Notes: a model not told the origin generated them from the sequence alone. A DNA stretch of 64,000 nucleotides from Archangium lansingense (GCF_026626635.1 NZ_JAPNKA010000001.1:2790001-2854000); one strand, 5' to 3'. Positions 1-9,707 are shown, counted from the stretch's first letter. Made by a program: numbers and translations.

Positions 1-1
1 C

Positions 2-310
2 AACCCGCTCACGCTCTCGGGCCTGTCCGGCATGGGGGACCTGGTGCTCACCTGCACCGGCGAGCTCAGCCGCAACCGGCACGTGGGCATGGAGCTGGGC
101 CGAGGCCGCGCGCTCCAGGAGATTCTGGCGGACATGAAGCAGGTGGCCGAGGGCGTGAAGACGGCCAAGAGCGCGAGGGACCTGTCGCGCAAGGTGGGGG
201 TGGAGCTGCCCATCTGCGATCAGGTGTACGCCATTGCCTACGAGGGCAAGAGTGCCCGCGCCGCGGTGGTGGAGCTGATGACGCGCCAGCCCAAGTCCGA
301 GCTGGTGTGA
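2..310 (+). CDS. gpsA: Glycerol-3-phosphate dehydrogenase [NAD(P)+], C-terminal part
   Basis: This is the 3' end of a gene that begins outside the window; about 102 codons remain in frame 2. The residues GLSGMGDLVLTCTG followed by SRNRHVG match the conserved substrate-binding and C-terminal helical region of GpsA, where families usually read GLGDLxxTCxSxxSRNxxxG. The late segment with an EG-x-x-T-A pattern and PICDQVYAI is also typical of GpsA. The enzyme interconverts dihydroxyacetone phosphate and sn-glycerol-3-phosphate in the cytoplasm, supplying the backbone for phospholipids. The gene ends in TGA 15 bp before the end of the convergent downstream gene. The N-terminal Rossmann domain cannot be checked here. 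Confidence 0.93.
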   Translation, partial: NPLTLSGLSGMGDLVLTCTGELSRNRHVGMELGRGRALQEILADMKQVAEGVKTAKSARDLSRKVGVELPICDQVYAIAYEGKSARAAVVELMTRQPKSELV

Positions 311-325
311 GGCCGGGGGCGGCGC

Positions 326-802
326 TCAGTACGCGCGGCCGCCGACGCCTTTCACTCGCCACACCGTCTGGCGCTGGGTGGTGGTGTGCGAGAGGAGCAC
401 GCCCTCCTGCTGCATCTGGTCCAACAGACGCACCAGCTTGCTGCGGTCCAGCCCCGTGGCCGCCGCGAGCGCCGGGGTCTCCAGTCCCGCCGGGTAGCGC
501 CGCAGCTCATCGACGATGAGCTTCTTGAACTCGGCCTTCACGGCACCATCCATGTCCTGGGCCTTGGAGGCCTGGAGGATGGCGATGGTGATGAGCCCCA
601 GCACCGCCACGGCGAGGGCCGGGTAGATGATGTGGCTGTTGCGCTCGAGCAGCTCGAAGTAGTTCGGGTCCACCGAGGAGGCGGGCTTCTCGGGGCCCCG
701 CTCCAGGCCGGGGATGGGGAGCTGCGCCAGCAGGGACAGGGAGATGAGGGAAGGCGTGAGCAAGGCACCGGGACTGTAGAAGGCCCCGGTGCCCGCCCGC
801 AA
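326..802 (-). CDS. Membrane protein with C-terminal winged-helix-like domain
   Basis: This protein of about 158 residues is not a named family that I recognise. The N terminus contains a hydrophobic stretch (around residues 14-28) that could be a signal peptide, and a second clear membrane segment lies around residues 58-79 (IIYPALAVAVLGLITIAIL). The last ~70 residues look like a small winged-helix or MarR-like fold, with a helix-turn-helix reading ETPALAAATGLDRSKLVRLL. The predicted layout is therefore a membrane-anchored cytoplasmic HTH domain. The start is uncertain: the longest frame begins with TTG, and another TTG lies about 14 codons further in. It follows hflX on the same strand with only 8 bp between them, so the two are probably cotranscribed. 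Confidence 0.6.
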   Translation of the reverse strand: MRAGTGAFYSPGALLTPSLISLSLLAQLPIPGLERGPEKPASSVDPNYFELLERNSHIIYPALAVAVLGLITIAILQASKAQDMDGAVKAEFKKLIVDELRRYPAGLETPALAAATGLDRSKLVRLLDQMQQEGVLLSHTTTQRQTVWRVKGVGGRAY

Positions 803-810
803 CCCCGGGG

Positions 811-2589
811 CTACGCTGCCCCGAGGTTCTGCTCGGGCACCTCTTCGTCCTCGAGAGGCTCCTCGAGCGGCTTGGAGTCAGGCCCGGTCGAGCCCTCGAC
901 GAGCCCGAGGGTCCCGAAGGTGTGCGACGCGTCCTGGGTGACGACGCCGAGGTTCTGCGAGGCGCCCTCGGCGAAGAGGGTGGTGTCCGCCTTGGACAGC
1001 AGGGCAGCCAGGCCCTCGCGCTTGACGGCGCTGATGGCCACGCCCCCGCGGGTGCGCAGCAGCGAGCCCACCTCTTCCTGGGTGAGCTGGTCCGCCTTGT
1101 TCCACACCATGAGGCGCGGCTTCTGCATCAGGTCCAGCGAGTCGAGGATGTTCTCGACGGCCTCCACCTGGTCGTCGCGAGACGGGTCGTTCGCGTCCAC
1201 CACGTGCAGCAGCAGGTCCGCGTCGTACAGCTCCTCCAGCGTGGCGCGGAAGGCAGCCACCAGGTCCTTGGGCAGGTCCCGGATGAACCCCACCGTGTCG
1301 GTGATGATGACCTCGCGCTCCTGGGGGAAGCGCAGCCGGCGGCTGGTCGGGTCCAACGTGGCGAACAGCTTGTTCTCCACCAGCACCTCGGAGCCGGTGA
1401 TGGCGTTGAGGAGCGTGGACTTGCCCGCGTTGGTGTAGCCCACGATGGAGATGACGGGCAGCTCCCTGCGGTTGCGCTGCGCCCGGCGGACCTCTCGCTC
1501 GCGGGAGAGTGCGTCGATGCGCTTCTCCAGGTGGTTGATTCTGTCTCGCGCGCGGCGGCGGTCGATCTCCAGCTTCGTCTCACCGGGGCCTCGTCCGCCG
1601 ATACCACCGGCCAGACGGCTCAGGGAGGTGTCGCTCTGCACCAGGCGGGGCAGGCGGTACTTGAGCTGGGCCAGCTCGACCTGGAGCTTGCCCTCGGCGC
1701 TCTGTGCCCGCTGGGCGAAGATGTCGAGGATGAGCTGGGTGCGGTCGATGACCTTGAGGCTGGTGGCCTCGCTGATGTGACGGCCCTGCGAGGGGGTGAG
1801 GTCCTTGTCGAAGATGAGGACATCCGCCATGGCCTGCATGGAGCGCAGGTTGAGGTCCTCCAGCTTGCCGCGGCCGATGAGGTAGCGAGGGTCTGCCTCG
1901 CGGCGCATCTGCAGCACGCTGTCGATGACCTCGACGCCCGCGGTACGCGCGAGCTCCTTGAGCTCGGCGAGGCTGGCCTCCGCGTGGGCCCGGTTGCCGT
2001 CCAGGCACACCGCCACGAGGATGGCCTTGTCGCGGCCGGAGATGGTCCGCGCGGCGGCCTTGCGGTTGAGCTCTTCCTCGAGCGCCTCCAGGGTGTCGAG
2101 CACATCCGGCTGGCCGTCGTGGACGTCCGGCAGGGTGTTGACTCTCCAGAAGTCGCCGGTGCCGTTCTCGGGCACCAGGTGCGCGTAGTGCAGCACGCCG
2201 GGCAGCCCGCTGTCGCCCACGCCCACCGCGGCGACCATGTCCAGGCGCAGCAGCGCGAGGTCCGTCAGGTCGTCCTTGGTGAGCGGCTCGCTCTTGAGGT
2301 GGGTGTGCACCAGGCGCAGACCGCGCAGACGCACCTGTCCGGCGCGGGCACGGCCGATGTCCGGCAGCTCCAGCTTGTGGGCGTTGCCCACCACCACGTA
2401 CTCGATTTCGCCTTTGCGGTTGAGGAGGACGCCGATCTGACGATGGGTCTCCCTCGACAGCTCGGTGAGATGACGGGCGAGCTCGGGAGAGACGATCTCA
2501 TGCGGCGAGACGCGGCGGCGGTAGGTGTTGCGCAACCGGCTCTGCTCGCTTGCCTTGAGTCCGAGGGTGTTTCCGTAGATTTCCTTCAA
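811..2589 (-). CDS. hflX: Ribosome-associated GTPase HflX
   Basis: The 592-residue protein has the HflX layout: an N-terminal subdomain, the glycine-rich linker [19 protein letters not shown] (about residues 335-353), a coiled helical region and a TRAFAC GTPase domain. The G motifs are visible: G1 GYTNAGKST near residue 385, G3 DTVGF, G4 NKAD and G5 SAVK. HflX binds the 50S subunit and splits stalled or hibernating ribosomes. This protein is longer than the E. coli homologue (about 426 residues) because of an N-terminal extension of roughly 170 residues, which is also seen in other long HflX forms, plus an acidic C-terminal tail. It is divergent from proB, and the ~200-bp gap should hold both promoters. 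Confidence 0.95.
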   Translation of the reverse strand: MKEIYGNTLGLKASEQSRLRNTYRRRVSPHEIVSPELARHLTELSRETHRQIGVLLNRKGEIEYVVVGNAHKLELPDIGRARAGQVRLRGLRLVHTHLKSEPLTKDDLTDLALLRLDMVAAVGVGDSGLPGVLHYAHLVPENGTGDFWRVNTLPDVHDGQPDVLDTLEALEEELNRKAAARTISGRDKAILVAVCLDGNRAHAEASLAELKELARTAGVEVIDSVLQMRREADPRYLIGRGKLEDLNLRSMQAMADVLIFDKDLTPSQGRHISEATSLKVIDRTQLILDIFAQRAQSAEGKLQVELAQLKYRLPRLVQSDTSLSRLAGGIGGRGPGETKLEIDRRRARDRINHLEKRIDALSREREVRRAQRNRRELPVISIVGYTNAGKSTLLNAITGSEVLVENKLFATLDPTSRRLRFPQEREVIITDTVGFIRDLPKDLVAAFRATLEELYDADLLLHVVDANDPSRDDQVEAVENILDSLDLMQKPRLMVWNKADQLTQEEVGSLLRTRGGVAISAVKREGLAALLSKADTTLFAEGASQNLGVVTQDASHTFGTLGLVEGSTGPDSKPLEEPLEDEEVPEQNLGAA

Positions 2590-2786
2590 ACGTGTCCTTC
2601 TCCCGCGCGGAGGGAAGGGGCGTCCGCGCTACGCCGTCGCCCCATCCCTGTCACTCCTGAGGATAGGTGTCTTCGGGCCCGGATTCATCTCCGGGGGGTC
2701 CCGAAAGCCCGACTTCATGCAACACGCCTTCGTGGCGAGTGCTTCCGGGGCAGGACGAAGTTTGGGTGTCCCGCCTGACACCATTG

Positions 2787-3932
2787 ATGGCATACCTTTG
2801 GTGTGTGACTTCTTCTGGACGAGACGCGGTGCGCGCCGCCCGGCGCGTGGTGGTGAAGATTGGGACCAACGCCCTCACGAACGCCACGGGGCGCTTCAAC
2901 CGGGCCCATTTCGAGGCGCTGAGCGAGGATCTGCTCTGGGCGGCCCAGGGCCGGGAGCTGGTGGTGGTGTCCAGCGGTGCCATTGCCCTGGGCGTCGAGC
3001 GGCTGGGGCTGCCCGCGCGTCCCAAGGACATTCCAGGCAAGCAGGCCTGCGCCGCGGTGGGTCAGAGCCGGCTCATGCAGGCGTACGAGGAGGCCTTCGG
3101 CAAGGCGGACCGGCGGGTCGCCCAGGTGCTCCTCACCCATGGGGACGTGCAGGACCGTCGGCGCTACCTCAACGTGAAGCACGCGCTGGAGCGCCTCCTC
3201 GAGGCCAATGTCGTCCCCATCATCAACGAGAACGACACCGTCTCCGTGGACGAGCTCAAGTTCGGTGACAACGACACCCTGGCTGGCCTGGTGGCAGGGG
3301 TGGTGGAGGCGGATGTGCTCGTCGTCCTCTCCGACGTGGAGGGCCTCTTCACGGCCGACCCGCGCAAGGACCCGAACGCCCGCCTGCTCCCCGAGGTGGA
3401 GGCTGTCACTCCCGAGTTGATTGCCCTGGCTGGAGGCTCCGGCTCTCTGGTGGGAACAGGGGGCATGGCCACCAAGATTCGCGCCGCCGCCCGCGTCACC
3501 GAGCTGGGTGTCCGCTGCCTCATCACCTCGGGGGCCGTGCCCGGCCGTCTGCGCTCCGTGCTGTCCGGCGAGCCCGTGGGGACGCTCTTCGAGACCTCCG
3601 GCTCCCGGCGCAGCGCGCGCATGGCGTGGATCGCCCATGCGCTCAAGCCCAAGGGCAAGCTCGTCGTGGACTCGGGGGCTCGCGAGGCGGTTGTCGCCAG
3701 CAAGCGCAGCCTGCTGCCCTCGGGCATCCGCTCGGTGGAAGGGGATTTTGGCCGCGGAGACCCCGTGGATCTCATCGACGAGCAGGGGCAGGTGTTCGCC
3801 CGGGGGCTCAGCTCCTATGACGATGGCGAGCTGCGGCGCATCGCGGGGCACAAGAGCGCCGATATCGAGTCCCTGCTGGGCTACCGATACCTCGACGAGG
3901 CGGTGCACCGCGATGACCTGGCGGTGCTGTAG
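2787..3932 (+). CDS. proB: Glutamate 5-kinase
   Basis: ProB phosphorylates L-glutamate to gamma-glutamyl phosphate, the first step of proline synthesis in the cytoplasm. The amino-acid kinase domain starts with VVVKIGTNAL and carries INENDTVSVDE (metal and substrate region) and GTGGMATKI (nucleotide-binding loop). The last ~95 residues, starting at KGKLVVDSGA, form the usual PUA domain. I chose ATG at 2787 (381 residues). GTG at 2805 gives 375 residues, closer to the E. coli length of 367, and is a real alternative because the conserved fold starts only around VRAARRVVVK. proA is not adjacent. The gene converges on a secreted hypothetical gene whose stop lies 9 bp away. Confidence 0.95.
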   Translation: MAYLWCVTSSGRDAVRAARRVVVKIGTNALTNATGRFNRAHFEALSEDLLWAAQGRELVVVSSGAIALGVERLGLPARPKDIPGKQACAAVGQSRLMQAYEEAFGKADRRVAQVLLTHGDVQDRRRYLNVKHALERLLEANVVPIINENDTVSVDELKFGDNDTLAGLVAGVVEADVLVVLSDVEGLFTADPRKDPNARLLPEVEAVTPELIALAGGSGSLVGTGGMATKIRAAARVTELGVRCLITSGAVPGRLRSVLSGEPVGTLFETSGSRRSARMAWIAHALKPKGKLVVDSGAREAVVASKRSLLPSGIRSVEGDFGRGDPVDLIDEQGQVFARGLSSYDDGELRRIAGHKSADIESLLGYRYLDEAVHRDDLAVL

Positions 3933-3941
3933 GGGACTGCC

Positions 3942-4412
3942 TCAGATGGGGCGGCCGGAACCGCCCACCGCGGGCTCAGCCGACAGGTCCATCAGCGCGC
4001 GGAACTCGGGCGAATCCACCTTCATGAGCAGCAGCGAGACCTCCAGGTCCCCCGGATAGCGACCGAGCTGCACCCGGCGCTCCTGGCCGTGCAGCAGCGC
4101 CAGCTCCGAGTGCCCCTTGAGCTCCGGCAGCATCAGGTCCAGCTCCAGGCGGAACGCCTCTCCCTCGGCCGTGGGGGTGAGCACCAGCCGGTAGTCCGGC
4201 TCTCGCGCGCCCGGCTTGCGCCGCTCGGCACGCACCGTGCGGCCGGTCTCTCCCAGCAGCTTGGGCTGGGCTACCAGCCGCCCCTCGCGCCTCACCTCCA
4301 GCGCGAAGTACAGCGGCTCGGCCTGGGCCTGCGAGGGCATCCCCGCGATGCAGGCGAGTCCCACCAGCGCCAGCCCGAGCCATGCCTTCTTGATGAGGGT
4401 GGAGCGCGTCAT
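3942..4412 (-). CDS. Hypothetical secreted protein
   Basis: A 156-residue protein with a textbook signal peptide: two lysines, then a hydrophobic run (AWLGLALVGLACIAG) and an AQA-E cleavage site near residue 31. The mature part is probably a small beta-rich periplasmic protein and has no cysteines. I do not recognise a family. Alternating charged and hydrophobic residues (RLELDLMLP, LEVSLLLMKV) suggest a beta-sandwich. It stands alone and faces away from the WYL regulator pair. Confidence 0.65.
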   Translation of the reverse strand: MTRSTLIKKAWLGLALVGLACIAGMPSQAQAEPLYFALEVRREGRLVAQPKLLGETGRTVRAERRKPGAREPDYRLVLTPTAEGEAFRLELDLMLPELKGHSELALLHGQERRVQLGRYPGDLEVSLLLMKVDSPEFRALMDLSAEPAVGGSGRPI

Positions 4413-4722
4413 AGTGGGTCCTCACAGTGCTTGCGGCCAGGCGAGCCCGCCCCGGCCAGGCGCACTCGTCGTCGCTCCCAAGGAATATCCCAGATACGCT
4501 CCGTTCGCGAGCCCGGAGGCCATGAACGCTCGCTTGCCAACCCTCGGGTCGGTTCAGCTCACCCTTAGGCACACCTGGACGTGCGTTCAGCAAAAAGCTG
4601 TTCAGGTACTGTTCCTCCGGGTAGATCCAGGCCCCCACGGAGCGTGAGCGGGCATCCGCCCGTTGTCATGACTCCCTGCCTTGACCCGGCCAGACGCTTT
4701 TGCGCATTGTCGAAACCTTCCG
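4413..4722. other. Intergenic region between divergent genes (secreted protein / WYL regulators)
   Basis: About 310 bp with no convincing gene. It should contain the two divergent promoters. A possible sigma-70-like pair for the WYL operon is TTGACC at 4681 with CATTGT at 4705 (18-bp spacer), which is weak. No hairpin terminator or long repeat was seen. Confidence 0.4.
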
Positions 4723-5742
4723 ATGGACCGTACCGAACGCCTCCTCGATCTCGTCGCCTTGTTCCTGGATGCTCGGGAACCAATCTCCTGGGCGGAGCTG
4801 CGTGAGCACTTCCCCCTCGACTACATGGGCATTTCCGATGACGCCGCCGAACGCAAGTTCGAGCGCGACAAGGCGGAACTGCTCGAACTGGGCTTTCCCC
4901 TCACCTACATCCAGGGAGATGACGAGCGGAAGGACGGCTACATCGTCGACCGCGACGCCTACTACTTGCCCGAGGTGGACCTCACCAAGGAGGAGCTGGC
5001 CGTCCTCTATGCCGCGGGCAGCGCCGCCCTGACGTCCGGGGCCTTCCCCGGGCGTGATGACCTGTCCCACGCGCTGCGGAAGATTGGCTTCTTCGCCGGC
5101 AATGCGCTGCCCACCCCGCGTGTGCGCATGGAGCTGGGCTCGGAGCAGGATGGTCCGCAGCTCGCCGCGCACCTGGAGGCGCTCTGGGAGGCCTGTGCCG
5201 CGCACAAGTGGGTGCAGATGTCCTATGCCTCGCCCAAGCGTCCGGACCTCACGGATAGAAAGGTGGACCCGTACGGGCTGGTGCTCCGCCGCGGCATCTG
5301 GACGCTGGTGGGCTACTGCCACCTGCGCCAGGGGGTGCGCACCTTCCACGTGCACCGCATCCGCTCGCTCAAGGCGAACACCGCCCGGCCGCGCACTCCG
5401 GACTTCGAGGTGCCCGAGGGCTTCGCCTTCGACAACCACGTGGCCAGCTACCCCTGGCAGCACCGCTTCCACGAGCGCGTGGACGCGCGCCTGCGTCTCA
5501 CCGGCGAGCTGATGAACCGGGGGGCCTCGCTCTTCCCGGGTGCCTCCGTGGCCCCGGCCGAGGACGGGGAGGGCGTGCTCGTGGAGCTGCCGGTGACGTT
5601 CATGGATGGCCTGCTGCGCTTCTGCATGCAGCTCGGGCCGGACTGCCGCGTGGAGGCTCCCGAAGACGCCCGGCAGCGGGTGAAGGAGATGGCCGCGCTC
5701 ATCCTCGAGAAGCACGCTCCCCGTGAGGAGGTGGCGGCATGA
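4723..5742 (+). CDS. WYL-domain transcriptional regulator (first of pair)
   Basis: A 339-residue protein with an N-terminal helix-turn-helix region (DRTERLLDLVALFLDA, then WAELREHF) and a WYL domain in the middle. The WYL core is visible in KRPDLTDRKVDPYGLVLRRG followed by IWTLVGYCHLRQGVRTFHVHRI. WYL domains sense ligands such as nucleotides or single-stranded DNA, and the family includes PafB/PafC, which control DNA-damage genes in actinobacteria. I chose ATG 4723 rather than the upstream TTG because the HTH begins right at MDRTERLL. It overlaps the next WYL gene by 4 bp (ATGA), so the pair is translationally coupled and may act as a heterodimer like PafBC; that last point is inference. Confidence 0.85.
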   Translation: MDRTERLLDLVALFLDAREPISWAELREHFPLDYMGISDDAAERKFERDKAELLELGFPLTYIQGDDERKDGYIVDRDAYYLPEVDLTKEELAVLYAAGSAALTSGAFPGRDDLSHALRKIGFFAGNALPTPRVRMELGSEQDGPQLAAHLEALWEACAAHKWVQMSYASPKRPDLTDRKVDPYGLVLRRGIWTLVGYCHLRQGVRTFHVHRIRSLKANTARPRTPDFEVPEGFAFDNHVASYPWQHRFHERVDARLRLTGELMNRGASLFPGASVAPAEDGEGVLVELPVTFMDGLLRFCMQLGPDCRVEAPEDARQRVKEMAALILEKHAPREEVAA

Positions 5743-6662
5743 GTGTCCACGAGCGTCTGCGCCGTCTGCTGTTCCTCGTTCCCTTCGTGTCCTCGCGCCC
5801 CGGCATCTCCGTGGAGGAGCTGGCGCGTGCCCTCAACGTCAGCCGGGAGCACCTGCTGGAGGACCTGGACCTGCTCACCTGCGTGGGCCGGCCCCCCTTC
5901 AACCCGGACGACTACATCGACATCTACGTCGAGAACGACCGCGTCTACGTGGACCTCGACCAGCGGCTGTCCGCGCCGCCGCGCCTGACGGTGGGCGAGG
6001 CCTCGGCCCTGGCCGCCTCGGCGGAGCTGCTGCGCCCGGCGGCGGGGGATGCGCTGCGCAGCGCGGTGGAGAAGCTGGAGGGCGTGCTGCCTCCGGGCGC
6101 TGGCGAGCGCTTCCGGGAGATGTACCGGAAGATCGACGCCGCGGTGGAGGCCCCGCAGGCGCTGGGGCCGCTCACCCGAGCCATCCACGAGCGGCGTGAG
6201 GTGTCCTTCGACTACGCCACCCCTGGCCGGGGCGCCCCCGAGTCGCGCCGTGTGCGGCCGCACGAGCTGCTCAGCCACCGGGGCCAGTGGTACCTCCAAG
6301 CTTGGGACCTCAACCGTCAGGACGACCGGCTCTTCCGGGTGGACCGGATGCAGGCGCTGGCCGTCACCGACACCGCCTTCCAGCCTCGGGAGGACGCCCG
6401 CGCCGAGGTGCCCAACCCGGTCCGGACCAATGCCGCCGTCCGGGTTCGCTTCTCCAAGCTGGTGGCCCCCTACGTCCGGGAGCGCTTCGGCGAGGACGCC
6501 CGCCTGCTCGCGGATGGGGGCGTCGAAGTCCGGGTTGCGGGCGACAACGAGCGCTGGTTGACGCAGTGGGTGCTATCGTTCGGCGGAGAGGCCGAGGTGC
6601 TCGAGCCCGCTTCGGCCCGCGCGGCCGTGGCCCGGGCGGCGAAGGCCGCGTTAGGAGTCTGA
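5739..6662 (+). CDS. WYL-domain transcriptional regulator (second of pair)
   Basis: A 307-residue protein built like its upstream neighbour: an N-terminal HTH (ISVEELARALNVSREHLLED) and a WYL domain around residues 145-215 (REVSFDYATPGRG, then PHELLSHRGQWYLQAWDL and FRVDRMQAL). The C-terminal part resembles the WYL C-terminal extension domain. Its start ATG overlaps the stop of the first WYL gene (ATGA), so it is certainly cotranscribed. The arrangement of two different WYL proteins in tandem matches PafB-PafC, although those are linked to the proteasome accessory locus in actinobacteria and no such genes are present here. The FHA gene follows after 7 bp, so the operon probably has three genes. 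Confidence 0.85.
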   Translation: MSVHERLRRLLFLVPFVSSRPGISVEELARALNVSREHLLEDLDLLTCVGRPPFNPDDYIDIYVENDRVYVDLDQRLSAPPRLTVGEASALAASAELLRPAAGDALRSAVEKLEGVLPPGAGERFREMYRKIDAAVEAPQALGPLTRAIHERREVSFDYATPGRGAPESRRVRPHELLSHRGQWYLQAWDLNRQDDRLFRVDRMQALAVTDTAFQPREDARAEVPNPVRTNAAVRVRFSKLVAPYVRERFGEDARLLADGGVEVRVAGDNERWLTQWVLSFGGEAEVLEPASARAAVARAAKAALGV

Positions 6663-6669
6663 GGTTTTC

Positions 6670-8289
6670 ATGAGCTTTCAGCTGACGATCGCCGAGGGCA
6701 AGGAGGCCGGGAAGGAGTTCGAGTTCGAGCAGGACTCCGTCCTCATCGGCCGCGTCAACGAGTGTGACGTTGTCCTGTACGACGCGGGCATCTCCCGCCG
6801 TCACTGCCGCATCTTCGCCGAGGGTGGGGAGTACTTCGTCGAGGACATGGGCAGCTCCAACGGCACGCAGGTGAATGGCAAGCAGGTGAAGGAGAAGCTG
6901 GCACTGACGGAGGGCGACAAGCTGTCGCTCGGGCCGGTGGTGTTCGTCTTCAGGCCGGTGGCGGGCGATCCCGTCACGGATGCTGGGGTGGGCGACAGTG
7001 CCGGCAGCACGCGCATCGTGTCCGTGGACGCGGTGTCGCGTCAGCGCAACCGCGGCTCGGCCCTGGCCCCCGAGGGCGCCAACGAGGAGGAGCTGGAGGA
7101 GGCGCAGCTCAACACCACGCGCCCCATTCAGACCCTGCGCACCTCCACCCGTGCGGGGACGCAGCCCGCGCTGCCTGCTGCTACTGGGGGTGTTTCTCCC
7201 CGCACGTCCACCCGTGCCAATGCTCCGGCCGCCGGGCCCGGTGCCCTGGCGCGTGCCTCTGAGTCGGCCCCCGCGGCCCCGCCCCGGCGCCCTACGGCCA
7301 ACGCAGTGGCGCGTTCCGCTCCGGCGGCCCAGGGTGGGGGACTGTCCGCCGCGGATCGCGCTCGCATCCGTCGCGAGTCTCCAGGCCTGGTGGCCCAGGC
7401 TCGGCTCTTCTGGGCCGATGCGAGCCCCATGGTGCGCCGCGGCCTCATCGGCCTGGGCGTGGTGGCGGCGCTGAGCATCGTGGGCGTGGTGTACTGGCTG
7501 GTGCTCGGCGGCGAGACCAAGGTGGCGCGGGGCCCCGAGCCCGCAACCCTCAGCGGCAATCCCATCGACGACTCGTTCGGTCTGGGCGAGGGCGTGATGT
7601 GGCCCAACGAGGATCAGAAGATCTTCGAGTGGGAGTACACCGCCGCTACCCGGGCGCTGGCCATCCTGCACTACCAGGCGCAGGGCATCTCCGATGGCGA
7701 GGTGTTGGTGACGATCAACGGCGTGGACGTGGGCAAGGTGCCTCCGGACACGCTGGCCAGCCAGGACCGTGTGCTGGAGCTGATGATTCCCTCGCAGCTC
7801 CTCAAGAAGGGCGAGGTCAACCGCATCGCCTTCGACAACACGAAGAACCCGCCCGGCGAGGACGAGTGGCGCATCTGGAACATCTGGCTGGAGAAGGTGC
7901 TGTTGCCGGAGATTCCGCCCGAGCAGCTCGTCGAGGAAGCGCGCAAGGCGTACATGCGCGCTCGCAAGAACATGGACAACAAGGAGGTGGGTGCCCGCAA
8001 CCGCTACGAGGCGTGGAAGTCCTTCCGCGAGGCGTGGCTGCTGCTGGAGGCCCACCCCGAGCCCAAGCCGGACCTCTACTTCGAGGCGCGCGAGCGCGTG
8101 AAGGACACGCAGAAGGAGCTGGACCGCGTGTGCGCCAAGCTGATGTTGGAGGTGGAGGGGTACGTCAACCAGAGCAACTGGCAGGCGGCCTCGGCCACGC
8201 TGGACCATACGCGTGAGTACTTCCCGGGTGACTTTGATCAGCCCTGCGCCCGCATGGCGGAGATCAAACGCGCTGACCTGGGGATGTAG
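6670..8289 (+). CDS. FHA-domain membrane protein
   Basis: A 539-residue protein. Residues 1-98 form a forkhead-associated domain, which binds phosphothreonine peptides; the key elements are IGR, ISRRHC and SSNGTQVNG. A low-complexity Pro/Ala/Arg-rich linker follows to about residue 240. One membrane helix lies near residues 256-278 (RGLIGLGVVAALSIVGVVYW). The C-terminal ~260 residues should be periplasmic and carry a beta-rich segment followed by a helical, TPR-like segment (EARKAYMRARKNMDNKEVG). This fits a phospho-dependent signalling adaptor downstream of Hanks-type kinases or a type VI or III secretion-like scaffold; the sequence does not decide. It is the third gene of the WYL operon. 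Confidence 0.85.
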   Translation: MSFQLTIAEGKEAGKEFEFEQDSVLIGRVNECDVVLYDAGISRRHCRIFAEGGEYFVEDMGSSNGTQVNGKQVKEKLALTEGDKLSLGPVVFVFRPVAGDPVTDAGVGDSAGSTRIVSVDAVSRQRNRGSALAPEGANEEELEEAQLNTTRPIQTLRTSTRAGTQPALPAATGGVSPRTSTRANAPAAGPGALARASESAPAAPPRRPTANAVARSAPAAQGGGLSAADRARIRRESPGLVAQARLFWADASPMVRRGLIGLGVVAALSIVGVVYWLVLGGETKVARGPEPATLSGNPIDDSFGLGEGVMWPNEDQKIFEWEYTAATRALAILHYQAQGISDGEVLVTINGVDVGKVPPDTLASQDRVLELMIPSQLLKKGEVNRIAFDNTKNPPGEDEWRIWNIWLEKVLLPEIPPEQLVEEARKAYMRARKNMDNKEVGARNRYEAWKSFREAWLLLEAHPEPKPDLYFEARERVKDTQKELDRVCAKLMLEVEGYVNQSNWQAASATLDHTREYFPGDFDQPCARMAEIKRADLGM

Positions 8290-8391
8290 CCGCACCGTCC
8301 AGCAGGTGACGTCAGGGCCGCCCCGGGGTTGTACCTGGGGCAGGCCCCACTGGTTGCCGGATGGCCCGGCCGTTCGCACCCTTGTCCCACC

Positions 8392-9654
8392 ATGCGTGAG
8401 CAGGAGGTGGGAATCAGCGCGGAGGCCGAGGAGCAGCCCGGGGAGTCACCCAGGCAGGAGGCTGGCTGCCCGCCTGCCCATGAGCCGGTGTGGAGCCCTC
8501 ACGTCTCCTCCGCGCTGCTCGCCCGCTACTACCTGCCGCGCTCGCACTTGATGCTCCGGGGCAATGGCTGTCAGTTGCTGCGCGACGGGGTGGAGGCCTA
8601 CCCGGCGATGCTGGCGGCCATCCGGGGCGCCCGCCGCTACATCCACCTCGAGACGTACATGTTCATCTCCGACGCGGTGGGAGAGCTGTTCGGAGAGGCG
8701 CTGGCGGAGGCGGCCGGGCGCGGCGTGCACGTGAGGGTGCTCTACGACGCGCTGGGCTCCTGGACGAGCCGGCGCGGTTTCTTCGAGTCCCTGCGCGCGC
8801 GCGGGGTGGACATCCGCCCCTTCAAGCCCTTCACCAGCCTCGGTCGCGGCCTGCGTCACCTGCTGCGGCGCGACCACCGGAAGATATTGGCGGTGGACGG
8901 CGAGATGGCCTTCATCGGCGGGGTGAACATCTCCGCGCACTGGGCACCCGAAGGGCAGGGAGGTGCCTGGCGCGACGATGTGCTGCGCGTGGAAGGGCCC
9001 GCGGTGTACGAGCTGGAGCGCCGCTTCGTGGCCACCTGGCGCATGGCCTTCCAGGACAAGTTCCGCTCCTGGCGCGAGACACGCCGGCGCCGGCGGGCGG
9101 CCGTGTTGCATCGGCGTGGCGAGGTGAGCCTGGCGGTGCTCTCCAGCCGCCGCAGCATCCACCGCGCCTACCTGCACGCCATCTCCCGCGCGCGGCGCAG
9201 CGTGCTGGTGGCGGCCGCGTACTTCATTCCAGACCGCAAGCTGGTGGCAGTGCTGCGCGAGGCCGCTCAGCGCGGGGTGGAGGTGAGCCTGCTGCTCAAC
9301 GCCAAGAGCGATCACCCCTGGCTGGTGCACGCCACGCGTGCCTTCTACGAGAAGCTGCTCACCGCGGGCGTCCGCATCTTCGAGTGGGAGCGCTGCGTGC
9401 TGCACACGAAGACGGCCGTGGTGGACGGGGTGTGGGGCACCATCGGTTCGTTCAACCTCGAGCGGCGCTCGCTCCTCTTCAACCACGAGGTGAATGCTGT
9501 CTTCGCCGATCCGCGGCTGGGGCGCAGGCTGGAGGAGTCCTTCCGCGGCGACTGCCAGAGTTGCCGCGAGGTGGACCTGGCCGAATTCCGCCGTCGCCCC
9601 CTCTGGCAGAAGCTCTTCGAGCGGGTGCTGTACGCCTTCCGCAAGGTGCTCTGA
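8392..9654 (+). CDS. Phospholipase D family protein, cardiolipin synthase ClsB-like
   Basis: The 420-residue protein has two HKD motifs: DHRKILAVDGEMAFIGGVN near residue 163 and LHTKTAVVDGVWGTIGSFN near residue 340. This is the phosphatidyltransferase/phospholipase D fold. It lacks the two N-terminal membrane helices of ClsA and, by length and layout, resembles E. coli ClsB. The likely reaction is cardiolipin formation from phosphatidylglycerol or phosphatidylethanolamine. ATG 8392 is chosen over a TTG 21 codons upstream, but the first ~45 residues are acidic and unconserved-looking, so the true start could be later. The 3' end faces a strong bidirectional hairpin. Confidence 0.88.
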   Translation: MREQEVGISAEAEEQPGESPRQEAGCPPAHEPVWSPHVSSALLARYYLPRSHLMLRGNGCQLLRDGVEAYPAMLAAIRGARRYIHLETYMFISDAVGELFGEALAEAAGRGVHVRVLYDALGSWTSRRGFFESLRARGVDIRPFKPFTSLGRGLRHLLRRDHRKILAVDGEMAFIGGVNISAHWAPEGQGGAWRDDVLRVEGPAVYELERRFVATWRMAFQDKFRSWRETRRRRRAAVLHRRGEVSLAVLSSRRSIHRAYLHAISRARRSVLVAAAYFIPDRKLVAVLREAAQRGVEVSLLLNAKSDHPWLVHATRAFYEKLLTAGVRIFEWERCVLHTKTAVVDGVWGTIGSFNLERRSLLFNHEVNAVFADPRLGRRLEESFRGDCQSCREVDLAEFRRRPLWQKLFERVLYAFRKVL

Positions 9655-9707
9655 GGGTGGCGAGTGCCCACGAAGTTCTTGGACCTGGTCCGAGAGCCCG
9701 TGGATGT

